From: an uncultured Shewanella sp.
GTDB lineage: Bacteria > Pseudomonadota > Gammaproteobacteria > Enterobacterales > Shewanellaceae
Reading direction: 5' to 3'
Length of the DNA stretch: 64,000 nucleotides
Assembly: GCF_947501225.1 (NCBI RefSeq)
Contig: NZ_CANMUW010000006.1
Coordinates: 62,001-126,000, forward strand
Positions within the stretch are counted from its first letter, which is position 1, and each line of letters begins with the position of its first letter. The position numbers were made by a program, and so were the translations under genes. The notes below the pieces were generated by a model. The model saw only the letters and a program-made list of their open reading frames with translations, was not told the origin of the DNA and searched no databases. Shown here piece by piece: positions 1 through 9,500 of this stretch.

Positions 1-267
1 TAATGTGAGTGCCTCATCCTGAGTCTTATTCGAGTAGCCGGGGGTGAATTGATGTTCTTTTCTGTTGTTGTAGTCGGTGTCCGCCTTTAGGGACAGGTCG
101 GCAACCAGCTCGAGTATCTCCCGGTGGGAGGAGGAGTTCATCGCATCGTCGAGTCGGCGCTCGAAGGCCTCTGCCGAGATGACACCATGGCTATAGTTGA
201 CGATCAACTGATCGATCACCTCTTCACGTACTTGCTCAATGGGACGATCTTCAAGGATCACATCCAT
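1..267 (-). CDS. LiaF/DUF1707-like protein, N-terminal part (cut by window edge)
   Basis: Reading leftward from an ATG at 267, the frame stays open to base 1 (89 codons), so the gene runs off the window. A GAGGAG ribosome site lies 7 bases upstream of the ATG. The translation begins MDVILEDRPIEQVREEVID and continues with a short charged helical region containing HGVISAEAFERRLDDAM. This resembles the DUF1707/SHOCT-like head found in LiaF-type cell-envelope stress proteins, in which a small helical module precedes membrane segments that would lie outside this window. The plus-strand frame over the same bases has no comparable ribosome site. The family call is by eye; the existence of the gene is more certain than its function. 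Confidence 0.55.
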   Translation of the reverse strand, partial: MDVILEDRPIEQVREEVIDQLIVNYSHGVISAEAFERRLDDAMNSSSHREILELVADLSLKADTDYNNRKEHQFTPGYSNKTQDEALTL

Positions 268-623
268 GCTGTCACTCCTCTTACTGATGAAATATTAGTT
301 TATATGATTAAACGAAAATGTCCTGAGCGAAAAGTAAGCAAATTTCAAGCCAGTAAATTTAGCTTTTAAAAACATAAGATTAAACTTTTACGTTTTTTAT
401 GGGTCGTAGAATTAACCGATAGTTGGTGAAAACTGACAGATAAAGTTGCTTAAGTCAGCTTAGGTACAAGTTTAGTTGAGTAAGCTGTACTGGCTTGTTA
501 AGAGTGGCATCATCGGGTGTAGCACAGCGCCGATGACTCAGATGAACGACACCGATTAGCGGGTATCTTTTATCCTTAATTTGGATACAATGTAGGCAAC
601 AGTGATGGTTTGGAGTGGGTGGA
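268..623. other. A+T-rich intergenic region between divergent genes
   Basis: This 356-base gap separates the leftward LiaF-like gene from the rightward receiver gene and should hold both promoters. It is A+T rich, especially 290-400. I see no convincing operator, repeat or hairpin. Confidence 0.4.
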
Positions 624-989
624 ATGGACAAGAGTAAAGTACTGATAATTGACGATGATCCCGTGTGTACCGGGGTGTTACTCGCCTTGTTAGGCGACGA
701 TTATGATGTGACTACCGCCAACTCCGGCAGTGGTGGCATCGATATATTGCGTTCACAGGCCCCGGATCTGATCCTGCTCGATATCACCATGCCGGAAGTG
801 AATGGTTATCAGGTGCTTAAATTTCTTCAGGAGGAGCCATCGCGGAGCAGTATCCCTGTGGTAGTGATCAGCACCTTAGTCGAGAGCTCCGACAGAGACT
901 TTGCTATCAAGCTTGGCGCCGATGATTACATCAATAAACCTATCATGCCAAATGTGATACAGGGTAAACTCGAAAAATACCTCCGATAG
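624..989 (+). CDS. Stand-alone response-regulator receiver protein (CheY-like)
   Basis: About 121 residues form a single receiver domain and nothing else. The acidic pocket is visible near the N-terminus (LIIDDDP), the phospho-acceptor Asp sits in LILLDITMP, the Thr/Ser switch residue in VVVIST, and the conserved Lys in YINKPIMP. There is no DNA-binding or enzymatic output domain, so it must act by protein contact, as CheY-like or diguanylate-signalling partners do. I chose ATG 624 over the in-frame GTG at 615 because GGAG at 612-615 is 8 bases from the ATG. No kinase is adjacent, so its partner is unknown. Confidence 0.85.
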   Translation: MDKSKVLIIDDDPVCTGVLLALLGDDYDVTTANSGSGGIDILRSQAPDLILLDITMPEVNGYQVLKFLQEEPSRSSIPVVVISTLVESSDRDFAIKLGADDYINKPIMPNVIQGKLEKYLR

Positions 990-1337
990 CCATCAACTTT
1001 GTCTCTGCTTAATGGCGGAGTTTGAACATGTTTACTCTTTAGACCTGGTGGAGGGTGCTTGACTGCTTATTGTTAAGCTAACCCTCACATGAGTCTGTCG
1101 TTTGTCGCTCAGAGACTCCTCGCTCCTCTGTTTTTGCTTTCTGTATTCTCCCGCTTTTATCTGTTGAACCACCGGAGAAACAGATAATGAATATCCTACC
1201 GACTTTGAACTTAACATATTCCTAACATCTCTGTTTTGGCGTACTCTTTATGGGTGAGCGCGGTAAATAACCGTTTTTAATCTTGTTAGTTGATGGCGTT
1301 ACCGGGAGCGATAACGCAGTTTAAAAGGAGTTACTCT
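990..1337. other. Intergenic region upstream of the charged-repeat protein
   Basis: About 350 bases with no supported gene; the short reverse frame at 1032-1217 has no ribosome site or recognisable product. The promoter of the gene at 1338 should lie here. AAGGAG at 1325-1330 is the ribosome site of that gene. Confidence 0.4.
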
Positions 1338-1961
1338 ATGAAAGCGTCTGAGTTTGTAAAAGCATTACTCGTATCCACCTCGTTGATGATGCTCGCTCCG
1401 GCCGCAATGGCAGAGCCGCCAACTAAGTCTGAGAAGGCTGAAAAGAAGGCAGAGAAGAAGGCGATGAAGGAGCAGAAAAAGAGTGAGAAAGAGGCTCGCA
1501 AGGCCGCCGAGAAACGTGAGCGAGAAGCGGAAAAAGATGCAAGGGAGTATGACCGTGAAGCCCGCAAGGCCGCCGAAAAACGTGAGCGGGAAGCAAAAAA
1601 GGATGCCAGGGAGTATGACCGTGAAGCCCGCAAGGCCGCCGAAAAACGTGAGCGGGAAGCGAGTAAGGATGCCAGGGAGTATGACCGTGAAGCCCGCAAG
1701 GCCGCCGAAAAACGTGAACGGGAAGCGAGTAAGGATGCCAGAGAGTATGATCGTGATGCCCGCAAGGCGGCCGAAAAACGTGAACGGGAAGTGAGTAAGG
1801 ATGCCAGGGAGTATGACCGTGATGCCCGTAAAGACGCTGAAGAGCGACAGCGTGAAGCTCGCTTAGAGGCGGAAGAGCGCCAGCGTGAAGCCAAGGAGAG
1901 GGCCAAAGAGCGCAAAGAAAAGGCGTGTAAGAAAGGCGAAGAGTGCGAAGAGTACCTCTGA
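1338..1961 (+). CDS. Secreted, highly charged repeat protein (predicted single alpha-helix)
   Basis: The ATG at 1338 follows AAGGAG by 7 bases and opens a clear signal peptide (hydrophobic LLVSTSLMMLAPAAMA, cleavage expected after AMA). The mature part is almost entirely Lys, Arg, Glu, Asp and Ala. It has five 22-residue repeats (EARKAAEKRERE followed by a KDAREYDR segment), then a degenerate tail and a Cys-containing C-terminus (ACKKGEECEEYL). Alternating i/i+4 acid-base pairs with almost no hydrophobic heptad suggest a stable single alpha-helix rather than a classical coiled coil. The location should be periplasmic or extracellular. The two C-terminal Cys could form a disulfide or anchor a partner. 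I do not recognise a named family and propose no function. The long frames on the other strand here are by-products of the repeat composition. Confidence 0.75.
   Translation: MKASEFVKALLVSTSLMMLAPAAMAEPPTKSEKAEKKAEKKAMKEQKKSEKEARKAAEKREREAEKDAREYDREARKAAEKREREAKKDAREYDREARKAAEKREREASKDAREYDREARKAAEKREREASKDAREYDRDARKAAEKREREVSKDAREYDRDARKDAEERQREARLEAEERQREAKERAKERKEKACKKGEECEEYL
1491..1820 (+). repeat. 66-bp coding tandem repeat, 5 units
   Basis: Units start at 1491, 1557, 1623, 1689 and 1755, each encoding 22 residues, with a decayed sixth from 1821. Adjacent units differ at only a few bases, so the array looks recently amplified or homogenised and should vary in copy number between strains. 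Confidence 0.85.
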
Positions 1962-1989
1962 TATTCTCGCGGATAGAGTTCACTGGCCC

Positions 1990-2018
1990 CCCCTTCTGTT
2001 ATGGTTCGATAGAAGGGG
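1990..2018. terminator. Hairpin between convergent genes, possible terminator
   Basis: CCCCTTCT at 1990-1997 pairs with AGAAGGGG at 2011-2018. It lies between the convergent ends of the repeat-protein gene and the ABC transporter operon. No clear U-tract follows on either strand, so terminator function is tentative. Confidence 0.35.
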
Positions 2019-2088
2019 AGGCGATCTTGGTACTTTTCCTAGGTACTCTCACTTAAAAACTAGCACCTCGACACTCTTACCTAACGCT

Positions 2089-2814
2089 TTACCTCAGCAC
2101 TTTACTCAGGAAGGCCTGGGTTCTCGCCTCTTTCGGTGCGCTGAACAAAGCATCGGGCTCGCTGTTTTCAACGATAACGCCGCCATCCATAAAGATGACC
2201 CTGTCCGACACGTCCCGTGCAAAGCCCATCTCGTGGGTCACTATCACCATGGTCATCCCCTTATTGGCCAGCGACTTCATCACATCGAGGACATCACCGA
2301 CCATCTCGGGATCCAACGCCGAGGTGGGCTCATCGAACAGCATAAGCTCAGGTTTCATCGCCAGGGCGCGAGCGATGGCGACCCGCTGCTTCTGGCCTCC
2401 GGACAGGCTGGCCGGATAGGCATCGGCCTTATCTTTCAGACCGACCTGTTCAAGCAGTGCTACAGCCTCAACATCGGCCTCTTCTGCCGTCATCACTCCA
2501 AGCTTTACCGGGGCGAGGGTGATGTTCTGCTTAACCGTCTTATGGGGGAAGAGGTTAAAGTTTTGAAACACCATGCCCACTTTCTGTCTTAACTTATCGA
2601 TGCAGGCAGCAGGCGCCGTGATCGATTGGCCATCGATAAATATATCCCCTTGGGTCGGCTGCTCAAGCAGGTTGATGCAACGCAAAAAGGTACTCTTGCC
2701 GCTGCCCGAGGGGCCTATAACACTGACCACCTCGCCATGGCTTATCTGCTCGTCTATCCCCTTCAGCACCTGGTTATCGCCAAAGCTCTTATGTAAATTA
2801 TTAATCTTAATCAC
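2089..2814 (-). CDS. Polar amino acid ABC transporter, ATP-binding protein
   Basis: A 241-residue ATPase of the GlnQ/HisP type that powers uptake of a polar amino acid. Walker A is GPSGSGKST near residue 34, the signature is [16 protein letters not shown], Walker B is [15 protein letters not shown], and the switch His is in VTHEMGFA. Length and motifs are complete. It is the last gene of a three-gene leftward operon, and its start overlaps the end of the permease gene by 8 bases, indicating translational coupling. The exact substrate (glutamine, arginine, cystine or similar) cannot be read from the ATPase. Confidence 0.93.
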   Translation of the reverse strand: MIKINNLHKSFGDNQVLKGIDEQISHGEVVSVIGPSGSGKSTFLRCINLLEQPTQGDIFIDGQSITAPAACIDKLRQKVGMVFQNFNLFPHKTVKQNITLAPVKLGVMTAEEADVEAVALLEQVGLKDKADAYPASLSGGQKQRVAIARALAMKPELMLFDEPTSALDPEMVGDVLDVMKSLANKGMTMVIVTHEMGFARDVSDRVIFMDGGVIVENSEPDALFSAPKEARTQAFLSKVLR

Positions 2815-3490
2815 TTTGCTTTAACCTCGTTTCGAATTTTGACAGCAAGAAGGTGAAGATATATGTCAGCAGCAGATAGATCAGCGCACAGGTAAACAGC
2901 GGCACACTGTCTTCGAAGGTACGGCTACGGATGATCTCGCCGGCGCGCATCAGATCGACCCCACCGATAAAGCCTATTACCGCCGTCTCCTTCAGCAACA
3001 CGATAAACTCATTACCCAGCGAAGGGAGAATGTTCTTAACGGCTTGTGGCAGTATCACCTCTTTCATGGTTGCCCCGTGGGACAGGCCCAGGGAGCGTGC
3101 GGCCTCCATCTGCCCCTTATCCACTGCCTGGATCCCGGCGCGGATGATCTCAGAGATATAGGCGCCGCTATTGAGGCCGAAGGCGATGATGGCGGCGGTG
3201 ATCTTATCGACATCGAGCGCGGCCAGCACGATGAAGTAAAGGATCACTAACTGTACAACCACCGGCGTGCCGCGAATAATGCTGACATAGATATGGGCCG
3301 GCCAACTCAGATACCATTTCGATGACATCTTCATCAAGGTGGTCGCTACACCAAGAATCGAGCCGATGATCATGGCGAAGAAGGTCACAATCAGGGTGAC
3401 CTTAAGGCCATTTAAGATGAGGTAAATACCGATTAAGCCATCTTCCCCTATTGGGGTAAACAGTGAAGCGTTAATTGCGTCTATCATCAC
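2807..3490 (-). CDS. Polar amino acid ABC transporter, permease
   Basis: A 227-residue inner-membrane permease of the HisM/GlnP family with about five membrane spans. The EAA loop that docks on the ATPase is visible as [23 protein letters not shown]. Only one permease gene is present, so it probably works as a homodimer, as in glutamine-type systems. It lies 4 bases downstream of the binding-protein gene and overlaps the ATPase gene. Confidence 0.92.
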   Translation of the reverse strand: MMIDAINASLFTPIGEDGLIGIYLILNGLKVTLIVTFFAMIIGSILGVATTLMKMSSKWYLSWPAHIYVSIIRGTPVVVQLVILYFIVLAALDVDKITAAIIAFGLNSGAYISEIIRAGIQAVDKGQMEAARSLGLSHGATMKEVILPQAVKNILPSLGNEFIVLLKETAVIGFIGGVDLMRAGEIIRSRTFEDSVPLFTCALIYLLLTYIFTFLLSKFETRLKQSD

Positions 3491-3494
3491 CGGC

Positions 3495-4235
3495 TCACTT
3501 CATATGCTTGTTGACGAGGGCGTCATAGCCGCCACTCTGTTTCATCGAGCTCAAGGTGTTGTTGATGCTCTCTAACAGCTCAACTTTATCCTTGGCGACC
3601 GCAAAGCCATAAAATTCGGGCTCGAAATCCAGCTCAAGCATCTTAAGTCCCGGATTCTTTTCCAGAAAGCTGGCCGCAGGCTCACTGTCAAATAGCACCA
3701 GATCAACCTTAGCGTTCTTAAGCTCCATGATCGCCTCGAAACCTGTGTTGAAGGCGGTGACCTGTTGGCTGTAACTCTTGGCCATGATATCGCCGGTGGA
3801 ACCCAGCTGAACCGCGATATGCTTTCCCTTAAGGTCGTCGACACTCTTTATGCTTGTGTTGTCTTTGTTTACCAGCACCACCTGTGTCGCCTCGTAGTAA
3901 GGCTTTGAAAAGTTGACACTCTCCTGACGCTCAGGAGTGATCGTCATACCCGAGGCGATAAAGTCGACCTTGCCCGCATTCAGCGCAACGATAAGCGAAT
4001 CAAACTTCATGTTTTCAACTTTCAGTGTCTTGCCCGCATCCTTGGCAATCTGTCGAGCCAGGTCGATGTCGAAGCCCTTGATCTCATCGCCGCTCACCCC
4101 GCCGACATACTCGAAAGGCGGGAACGCCGCGTTTGTGCCAACCACAAGCACATCATCACTCTTACCGCATCCGCCCAGCATCATCATGCCGGCTAAAGCT
4201 AAGCTTCCCAAAAACAACATCGACTTCTTCATCAT
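3495..4235 (-). CDS. Polar amino acid ABC transporter, substrate-binding lipoprotein
   Basis: First gene of the operon, 246 residues, family 3 solute-binding protein. The N-terminus is a lipoprotein signal with lipobox LGGC (LALAGMMMLGGCGKSDD), so it is tethered to a membrane rather than free in the periplasm. The mature part has the family landmarks: NAAFPPFEYV early, GFDIDLARQIA, and the hinge region DFIASGMTITPERQESVNFSKPY, whose Arg typically binds the alpha-carboxylate of the ligand. Two adjacent ATGs (4235, 4232) are both possible starts. Closest in style to glutamine/cystine/basic amino acid binders; the ligand is not determinable by eye. Confidence 0.92.
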   Translation of the reverse strand: MMKKSMLFLGSLALAGMMMLGGCGKSDDVLVVGTNAAFPPFEYVGGVSGDEIKGFDIDLARQIAKDAGKTLKVENMKFDSLIVALNAGKVDFIASGMTITPERQESVNFSKPYYEATQVVLVNKDNTSIKSVDDLKGKHIAVQLGSTGDIMAKSYSQQVTAFNTGFEAIMELKNAKVDLVLFDSEPAASFLEKNPGLKMLELDFEPEFYGFAVAKDKVELLESINNTLSSMKQSGGYDALVNKHMK

Positions 4236-4640
4236 CTACTCTCATCAGCAAAATACTCAACTGGCAACGACTATAAGCCGATATAAAATGAAGTCAATAA
4301 TTATGCGTAAAAAATGATTATTGATTCACTACATCTCGTTTAAATGTTCAATAATTAATCTTTCGGTAGTGTCCGTAATCAAGGCTTAACATGCTTATGG
4401 GCTTGTTGTGTGTCCAGGTTGAGTAATCGATATAGTAGTGATAAGTGAATAACTAGTTAAGCAGAAGGTTGTGGTTTTAATTGGTACGATCGTGCACGTA
4501 TCATGTTTTATATCTTTTTGTGATCTTGTTATAACAATTGGTTTTTTTTGTATGTTTAGGTATATATTGTTAGAGAGATGACAGGGATTGTTTTTGTATT
4601 ACGTATTGTAAAAGCGCTTCCTGGAGAGATAAAAATAATT
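4236..4640. other. A+T-rich divergent promoter region
   Basis: About 400 bases between the leftward amino acid transporter operon and the rightward chemoreceptor. Very A+T rich around 4295-4350 and 4500-4575, as expected for two promoters. I could not identify an operator with confidence. Confidence 0.4.
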
Positions 4641-6302
4641 ATGAACATGACTTTGAAGAATAAACTGCTGCTTTTTGCCCTTTTACCGGTAGCGCTGATC
4701 TTTATCTGCTTAATGGTAATCACCTACAACATCGAATCCAACAATCTGGAACAAAACATCGCATCCTTTCAGGATAAGTTAATCGAAGACCGCAAGGCTG
4801 TGTTAAAAGAGGAGGTCGAGATCGCCGTTCAGATCGTTGCCTACCAGCTGTCATTGGGAGAGCGGGGAGATGTAAAAGCGGCATTGAGACAGGTTCGTTT
4901 TGGTCAGGCAGGTTATTTTTTCATTTATGATGAGCAGGGGGTCAATATTTTTCATGGCGCAACCCCTGATAAAGAGGGAAAGAATCTTATCGGTATGACA
5001 GATCCCAATGGCAAGAAGGTCATTGTTGGTCTGCTTAAGGCGGCGAAAAGCGGTGATGGCATCTTCGGTTATCACAATGACAAACCGGGTGTCAGTGGTT
5101 TGGTTGAGAAGATAAGCTACGGTGAGATGATCCCCGGTACCGATTGGGTGATAGGCACCGGTGCCTATGTCGATGATATCGACCGTGAGGTTAGCGATTA
5201 CCGGAATGTTATCACTGAGCATATGCAGGATAAGGCGATAACCGTGCTGATTATCGTACTCATCATTGTACTGCTAACTACGGTTGCCGTGCTCTACTTT
5301 GCTCAGATTATGGTTAATCCGATAAGAAACATGGTAACCAATTTAGAAGATATTGCCAGGGGCGAGGGAGACTTGACTAAGCGACTGGATGTTCAGGGCA
5401 GCGATGAGATAGCGCAGCTTGGCCGCGCATTTAACCTGTTTGTCGATAAGCTGCAGGGGATCATCCGGGATGTTGCCAATGTTACTCAGGAGGTCAAGAG
5501 TGGTGCCGGTGATATCAATAGTCAGACCTTGATGATGGCCGATCAACTGAGCAGCCATAACAATGAGACAGATCAGGTGGTTACCGCCATTACCGAGATG
5601 TCGGCGACGGCCAGTGAGGTGGCACAAAATACCTCTCAGGTTGCCGAGGCGACGCTCGCGGCAACCGGGGATGTCACCACGGCTCAGGAGTGTGTCGATA
5701 CTTCACTGACAGAAGTGTCATCTTTGATGTCAGAAATAGACTCCGCCGCAGCGCATATCAACTCGTTGAGTGAGCAGTCGCAAAAGATCAACAGTGTGCT
5801 GACAGTGATCGGTGGCATCGCCGAGCAGACTAACCTGTTGGCGCTTAATGCTGCCATCGAAGCGGCCAGAGCGGGCGAGCAGGGCCGGGGCTTCGCCGTC
5901 GTAGCCGATGAGGTGCGAAGTTTAGCCAGCAGGACTCAGGCCAGTACCTTAGAGATCAATGAGATGCTCAGTGAGCTTCACAATCTGGTCTCGCAGGCCG
6001 TAACTACCATGGACTCAAGTCAGCAGAGTTGTCTGCGTTCGGTTGAGTCCTCGAGGGCGATCTCCGAGAGCCTGGGAGCGGTAACCTCGGCGGTAACGTC
6101 GATTAACGATATGAGTACACAGATAGCCGCAGCAGCAACCGAGCAGAGCTCAGTGACCGAAGAGATCAACCGTAACGTGTTTGCGATTCAGGATATCGTC
6201 AATGAGTTGATGAGCTCTAGCCAAAGTACATCCGGAGTGAGTCAGAAGCTGGCTCATGAGGGAGATAATCTGGCCGAGCTGGTTGGGCAGTTTAAAGTTT
6301 AA
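4641..6302 (+). CDS. Methyl-accepting chemotaxis protein with Cache sensor
   Basis: About 553 residues. Order: N-terminal membrane segment ([19 protein letters not shown]), a periplasmic single-Cache domain with the landmarks [10 protein letters not shown] and [16 protein letters not shown], a second membrane segment ([19 protein letters not shown]), a HAMP domain with the motif [13 protein letters not shown], then the cytoplasmic signalling hairpin whose tip is [20 protein letters not shown]. The family senses small ligands, often carboxylates, and signals to CheA/CheW. I prefer ATG 4641 because it places the first membrane helix at the N-terminus; GGAGAG at 4623-4628 is somewhat distant. 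An ATG at 4647 is possible. Confidence 0.9.
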   Translation: MNMTLKNKLLLFALLPVALIFICLMVITYNIESNNLEQNIASFQDKLIEDRKAVLKEEVEIAVQIVAYQLSLGERGDVKAALRQVRFGQAGYFFIYDEQGVNIFHGATPDKEGKNLIGMTDPNGKKVIVGLLKAAKSGDGIFGYHNDKPGVSGLVEKISYGEMIPGTDWVIGTGAYVDDIDREVSDYRNVITEHMQDKAITVLIIVLIIVLLTTVAVLYFAQIMVNPIRNMVTNLEDIARGEGDLTKRLDVQGSDEIAQLGRAFNLFVDKLQGIIRDVANVTQEVKSGAGDINSQTLMMADQLSSHNNETDQVVTAITEMSATASEVAQNTSQVAEATLAATGDVTTAQECVDTSLTEVSSLMSEIDSAAAHINSLSEQSQKINSVLTVIGGIAEQTNLLALNAAIEAARAGEQGRGFAVVADEVRSLASRTQASTLEINEMLSELHNLVSQAVTTMDSSQQSCLRSVESSRAISESLGAVTSAVTSINDMSTQIAAAATEQSSVTEEINRNVFAIQDIVNELMSSSQSTSGVSQKLAHEGDNLAELVGQFKV

Positions 6303-6326
6303 CCATGGTGAGTTGAGTTAATCAGA

Positions 6327-6354
6327 ACGGGGAAGCATATGCTTCCCTTTTTTT
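6327..6354 (+). terminator. Rho-independent terminator after the chemoreceptor
   Basis: The perfect palindrome GGGAAGCATATGCTTCCC at 6330-6347 is followed directly by a run of T. Confidence 0.9.
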
Positions 6355-6540
6355 GTTAAATAGTTTCCTGTTTCAGCTGGTGCTCTGCTATCGATTCGAT
6401 TTTTTGTTCTTCAATCTTTTGCAATCAAACCCTACCTCATCGTATATATAAAAATCTTCAATAATTTCATAGAGCAAACTGGCGACTCTGCAATGGCTGA
6501 CTATACTTTTTGTCACTATAACCACATAAAAAAGGCGGAT

Positions 6541-7794
6541 ATGATGAGGGGATTGTTAGTTTCACTGATATTACTGCTGTGTGCGCCACTTTACGCAGCC
6601 GACAAATGCGTGTCATGCCACAAGGAGGTCACGCCCAACGCCGTTAAGGACTGGCAACTGAGCCGTCACAGCGAGAATGATGTAGGCTGCGATACCTGTC
6701 ACGAAGGGGACCACTCATCGGCTAAGGATGTAGACAAGTTAGTCACCATCACAGCCGAAACCTGTGGCAGCTGCCATGACGATCGTCTGGAGCAGTTTTC
6801 TAAGGGCAAGCATGCTCTGGCGTGGGCTGCGGTCAATGCCATGCCTACTACTCATGCGCAGCCTATGGCATTGAACCAGGGAATGAAGGGTTGTACAGGC
6901 TGTCATAAGCTGGGTATCAAAACCGACGCCGAGATCGCCAAGCTCAAAGAGCAGGGCAGCAAGTTTGGTCATGCCTCCTGCGATGCCTGCCACACCCGCC
7001 ACACCTTCTCGGTGAAAGAGGCGCAGCAGCCTCAGGCCTGTCAGACCTGCCATATGGGTTTCGATCACCCGCAATGGGAGATGTGGTCATCGTCCAAGCA
7101 TGGTGTGCGTTATCTGCTGAAGCAAAACGGCGTACTGCCCGAAGGCACACCGGCGCCAACCTGTCAGACATGCCATATGGTCGACGGCGACCATGAAGTG
7201 CGTACCGCCTGGGGCTTCCTGGCGGTAAGATTGCCGCTGCCGGAAGACGATGAGCAGTGGAAAGCCGATCAGATCACCATCTTGCAGGCATTGGGCGTGC
7301 TCGATCCAAAGGGCCAACCCACTGGACGACTCGACGTGGTCAAGGCTGCCGACGTTGCCCGCCTGGATAAGGCATCGTTCGACAAGGAGCGTAATAAGAT
7401 GCTGGCCGTCTGCGGTGAGTGTCACTCGGAAAACTTTGCCCGTAACGAGCTCGAAAACGCCGATAAGCTTATCCGCGATCTCGACCATCTGCTGGCAGAA
7501 GGGATACGCATCATCGCCGGGCTCTATCAGGACGGCATCATCGCTAAGCCAGACGGCTATGCCTACGCCTTCCCGGATCTGTTAACCTTCCAGGATGCAC
7601 CGACCACCATAGAACAAACCCTGTTCGAGATGCACCTCAAGCACCGCATGCGCGGCTTCCAGGGTGCATTCCACGCCAACCCCGACTATGCCCTCTGGTA
7701 TGGCTGGAGTGAGATGGTGAGAGATCTGCAGGAGATAAAAGAGAAAGCGAAGGAGATGCGCGCAGCTCACGGCAAGTCGGCCTCGGCCCGCTAA
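6541..7794 (+). CDS. Octaheme c-type cytochrome of the hydroxylamine oxidoreductase (HAO) family
   Basis: A 417-residue secreted multiheme cytochrome. The signal peptide is LLVSLILLLCAPLYA, and heme attachment starts immediately after it. I count eight CXXCH motifs: CVSCH (residue 23), CDTCH, CGSCH, CTGCH, CDACH, CQTCH twice and CGECH (residue 291). The block after heme seven (HEVRTAWGFLAVRLPLP) and the C-terminal AFHANPDYALWYGW are characteristic of the HAO/epsilon-Hao lineage rather than of tetrathionate reductase Otr. Known relatives either oxidise hydroxylamine or, without the catalytic Tyr cross-link, reduce nitrite or hydroxylamine. No haoB, c554 or quinol partner gene is adjacent, which favours a reductive role fed by a general periplasmic electron donor. 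Starts at ATG 6541 or 6544. Confidence 0.85.
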   Translation: MMRGLLVSLILLLCAPLYAADKCVSCHKEVTPNAVKDWQLSRHSENDVGCDTCHEGDHSSAKDVDKLVTITAETCGSCHDDRLEQFSKGKHALAWAAVNAMPTTHAQPMALNQGMKGCTGCHKLGIKTDAEIAKLKEQGSKFGHASCDACHTRHTFSVKEAQQPQACQTCHMGFDHPQWEMWSSSKHGVRYLLKQNGVLPEGTPAPTCQTCHMVDGDHEVRTAWGFLAVRLPLPEDDEQWKADQITILQALGVLDPKGQPTGRLDVVKAADVARLDKASFDKERNKMLAVCGECHSENFARNELENADKLIRDLDHLLAEGIRIIAGLYQDGIIAKPDGYAYAFPDLLTFQDAPTTIEQTLFEMHLKHRMRGFQGAFHANPDYALWYGWSEMVRDLQEIKEKAKEMRAAHGKSASAR

Positions 7795-7825
7795 CTTGGT
7801 ATACAGAATAAGCTGAGCAAGCAAC

Positions 7826-7854
7826 AAAACGCCTGTCATACCGACAGGCGTTTT
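7826..7854 (+). terminator. Terminator after the HAO-like gene
   Basis: AAAACGCCTGTC pairs with GACAGGCGTTTT around a 5-base loop; the flanking A and T runs make it potentially bidirectional. Confidence 0.88.
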
Positions 7855-8225
7855 CATATATTCTGAATAAATGTGGTTAGAGTAAACTTTCTCTGGTTAA
7901 ACCGAAAGAGGCATAAAGTTACAACTTGTCCCCGTTGGAAGGCGAATAATCACCTGAGGTAATTGTGTTTATGAGCGAGAGGGTGAATATGGCAAAGCCA
8001 TTCGTTATGAACGCGAGACAAGGATGTTGAGCTGGCCTGATTCAGGATGTATATGGATGCCGAACTGGCCTTTGTATATGGACATATTTGGAGTTGCTAT
8101 TGCTCCCCCGCCCCCTCCTGTCCTGCTCTTTATTGCAAGAAGGGAATGGAATTCCACGACGTTTGTCAGGCGAAGCCTGACTCAAGTCCGCGATCAGGCT
8201 AATCCCTAATCCCGATTATTCGGGC
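7855..8225. other. Intergenic region with a dispersed-repeat copy
   Basis: No supported gene. The short plus frame at 8024-8209 has no ribosome site and no family resemblance. The stretch 8055-8092 (GGATGCCGAACTGGC) matches 11734-11765 closely, and ATCCCGATTATTCGGG near 8210 recurs at 12013, so this looks like one copy of a degenerate dispersed repeat. Confidence 0.45.
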
Positions 8226-8609
8226 TCAATAATAGGCAACCCGTCGACAATAGCGCTTCTCAAAGTTAAACGAGCTCATCTTCATCGTCCGTACTGCATC
8301 GATCCAGCCGACAACCATAGGTACCAGCGTCCAGCTGAATATCAGGTACAAGCTGCCCTTAAGATATTGACCTAAGTAGAACTTGTGTACGCCGAAACAG
8401 CCGAACAGGAAACCAAACCATATCGCCAGTTTTTGATTCTTAATGCGGATATTCGGGTCCACACCCGCAAAAGCTTCGAACCCCATCGCGGTATGACATT
8501 GAGGGCAGCTGACTAAACCCGGTGCTAGCTCATGGCTGCACTGTGTACATTGAGACTCTCTATACTGCGACTCTTTATGATGTGAGAATGAGCCGTCACT
8601 GCTTTTCAT
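8226..8609 (-). CDS. TM2-domain membrane protein with N-terminal zinc ribbon
   Basis: About 127 residues. The N-terminal half holds two CXXC pairs (CTQC, CPQC), a small zinc-ribbon arrangement. The C-terminal half is a TM2 domain: a membrane helix (AIWFGFLFGCFGVHKFYLG) with the family motif GxxGxHxFYLG, then a second helix ending in GWIDAVR. TM2 proteins are small inner-membrane proteins of uncertain role. I start at ATG 8609 because GGAG is 8 bases upstream, rather than at the ATG 18 bases earlier. Confidence 0.85.
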   Translation of the reverse strand: MKSSDGSFSHHKESQYRESQCTQCSHELAPGLVSCPQCHTAMGFEAFAGVDPNIRIKNQKLAIWFGFLFGCFGVHKFYLGQYLKGSLYLIFSWTLVPMVVGWIDAVRTMKMSSFNFEKRYCRRVAYY

Positions 8610-8824
8610 TACAAACTCCGGTGTCATAGGTTAGTCAAAAAATTGCTTATGGCTAATTATGTGTACAAGTGTGCGCTGAAATACAGGTGCACAGTTCACA
8701 AAAATAAAATAAAGCTGAGTAAAAGGTCTAAACGGGGGCTTTTGTTAAGTGGGGTCGTAGAAATGAGTTTCAGAAAGAGACACAGCAAGAGAGATGAGGA
8801 TAGCAGACTTGGGGGCGGCTAGCC

Positions 8825-8848
8825 TGTAGGAGCGGCTTTAGCCGCGAA
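8825..8848. repeat. REP-like palindrome (core GAGCGGCTTTAGCCGC)
   Basis: First of about 17 copies in the window. The consensus is a TAGGAGCGGCTTTAGCCGCG hairpin followed by AA. Strong stem, intergenic only. Confidence 0.85.
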
Positions 8849-8868
8849 GGCTTAGAAGATTAAAGCCC

Positions 8869-8900
8869 GTCACCCCTCCCTAAAAGAGTATCGGGGTGAC
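8869..8900. repeat. Inverted repeat GTCACCCC/GGGGTGAC
   Basis: Eight-base perfect arms with a 16-base loop. A degenerate relative of the GTCATCCCGGC inverted repeat seen near 11571 and 24253. Confidence 0.6.
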
Positions 8901-9500
8901 GATACCTCTGCTCTTGCCTTGTTATTACGCTGTCGTGCTGTGCTTTCAACTTTTGAAATAACATCTCTTGCAGATTAGCGGGCTGTAAAGTCAAAAGGTG
9001 CTTCTCCTTTATGCTAGTTTGAACCTCGTTAAATGCGCTGACTTTTTATTTGGTTTTTTTGAATGGTTATTCAGCTGTTAACAGCCTTTACCTATGCCGA
9101 TGAAATCTTAAGCTTGTTAACATAACCTTAATTGAAACTGAACATTATTGTTAACGGTTTTGGTCAATAATGCTACAGCCTAGACACAACGGTATATACC
9201 ACTATATTAGCGGTTAATATATGAGCTATTTTTAATTTTGCCTTTATGTATAGTCATTTGGGCTTAATAATTTTTGTTTAATATATCATTATAGGTGTAG
9301 AATTTGATCTAAAACCAATATGTGGTATACCTCTTTAGATATATTTGACCTGTTTGCCAGTGACCCTCTTCACACAAATGTTATGCGTATGTTTACCGTC
9401 ACTACTCCTGCTTGTTATAGATTTACTCGTCTTTAGGACACTTTGCTCACAATAATAAATTACATAAAAAGTGAATAAAATTCATTTTTAGGAGAGTAAG

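Larger units (their letters stand above)
8610..9500. other. Long promoter/intergenic region upstream of nrfA
   Basis: Almost 900 bases without a gene. The first third holds a REP copy (8825-8848) and an inverted repeat (8869-8900). From about 9040 to 9480 it becomes very A+T rich, with a GGTATATACC palindrome at 9191-9200 and a TTGAT half-site at 9304. This length suggests complex respiratory control of nrfA, but no FNR, CRP or NarP site is good enough to call. AGGAGAG at 9490-9496 is the nrfA ribosome site. Confidence 0.45.

Noticed and set aside
124..369. Plus-strand 81-codon frame at the left edge
   Set aside because: Overlaps the reverse-strand gene start, which has a good ribosome site and family resemblance; this frame has neither.
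1331..1983. Two long reverse-strand frames and one extra plus-strand frame over the charged-repeat gene
   Set aside because: They arise because the GC-rich repeat lacks stop codons in several frames; only the 1338 frame has a ribosome site and signal peptide.
6541..7794. Octaheme tetrathionate reductase (Otr)
   Set aside because: The AWGFLAVRLP and NPDYALWYGW blocks point to the HAO lineage.
9304..9317. FNR site upstream of nrfA (TTGAT-N4-AACCA)
   Set aside because: Only the left half matches; the right half has 3 of 5 bases. Also a partial NarP-like TACCTCT near 9328 is too weak.
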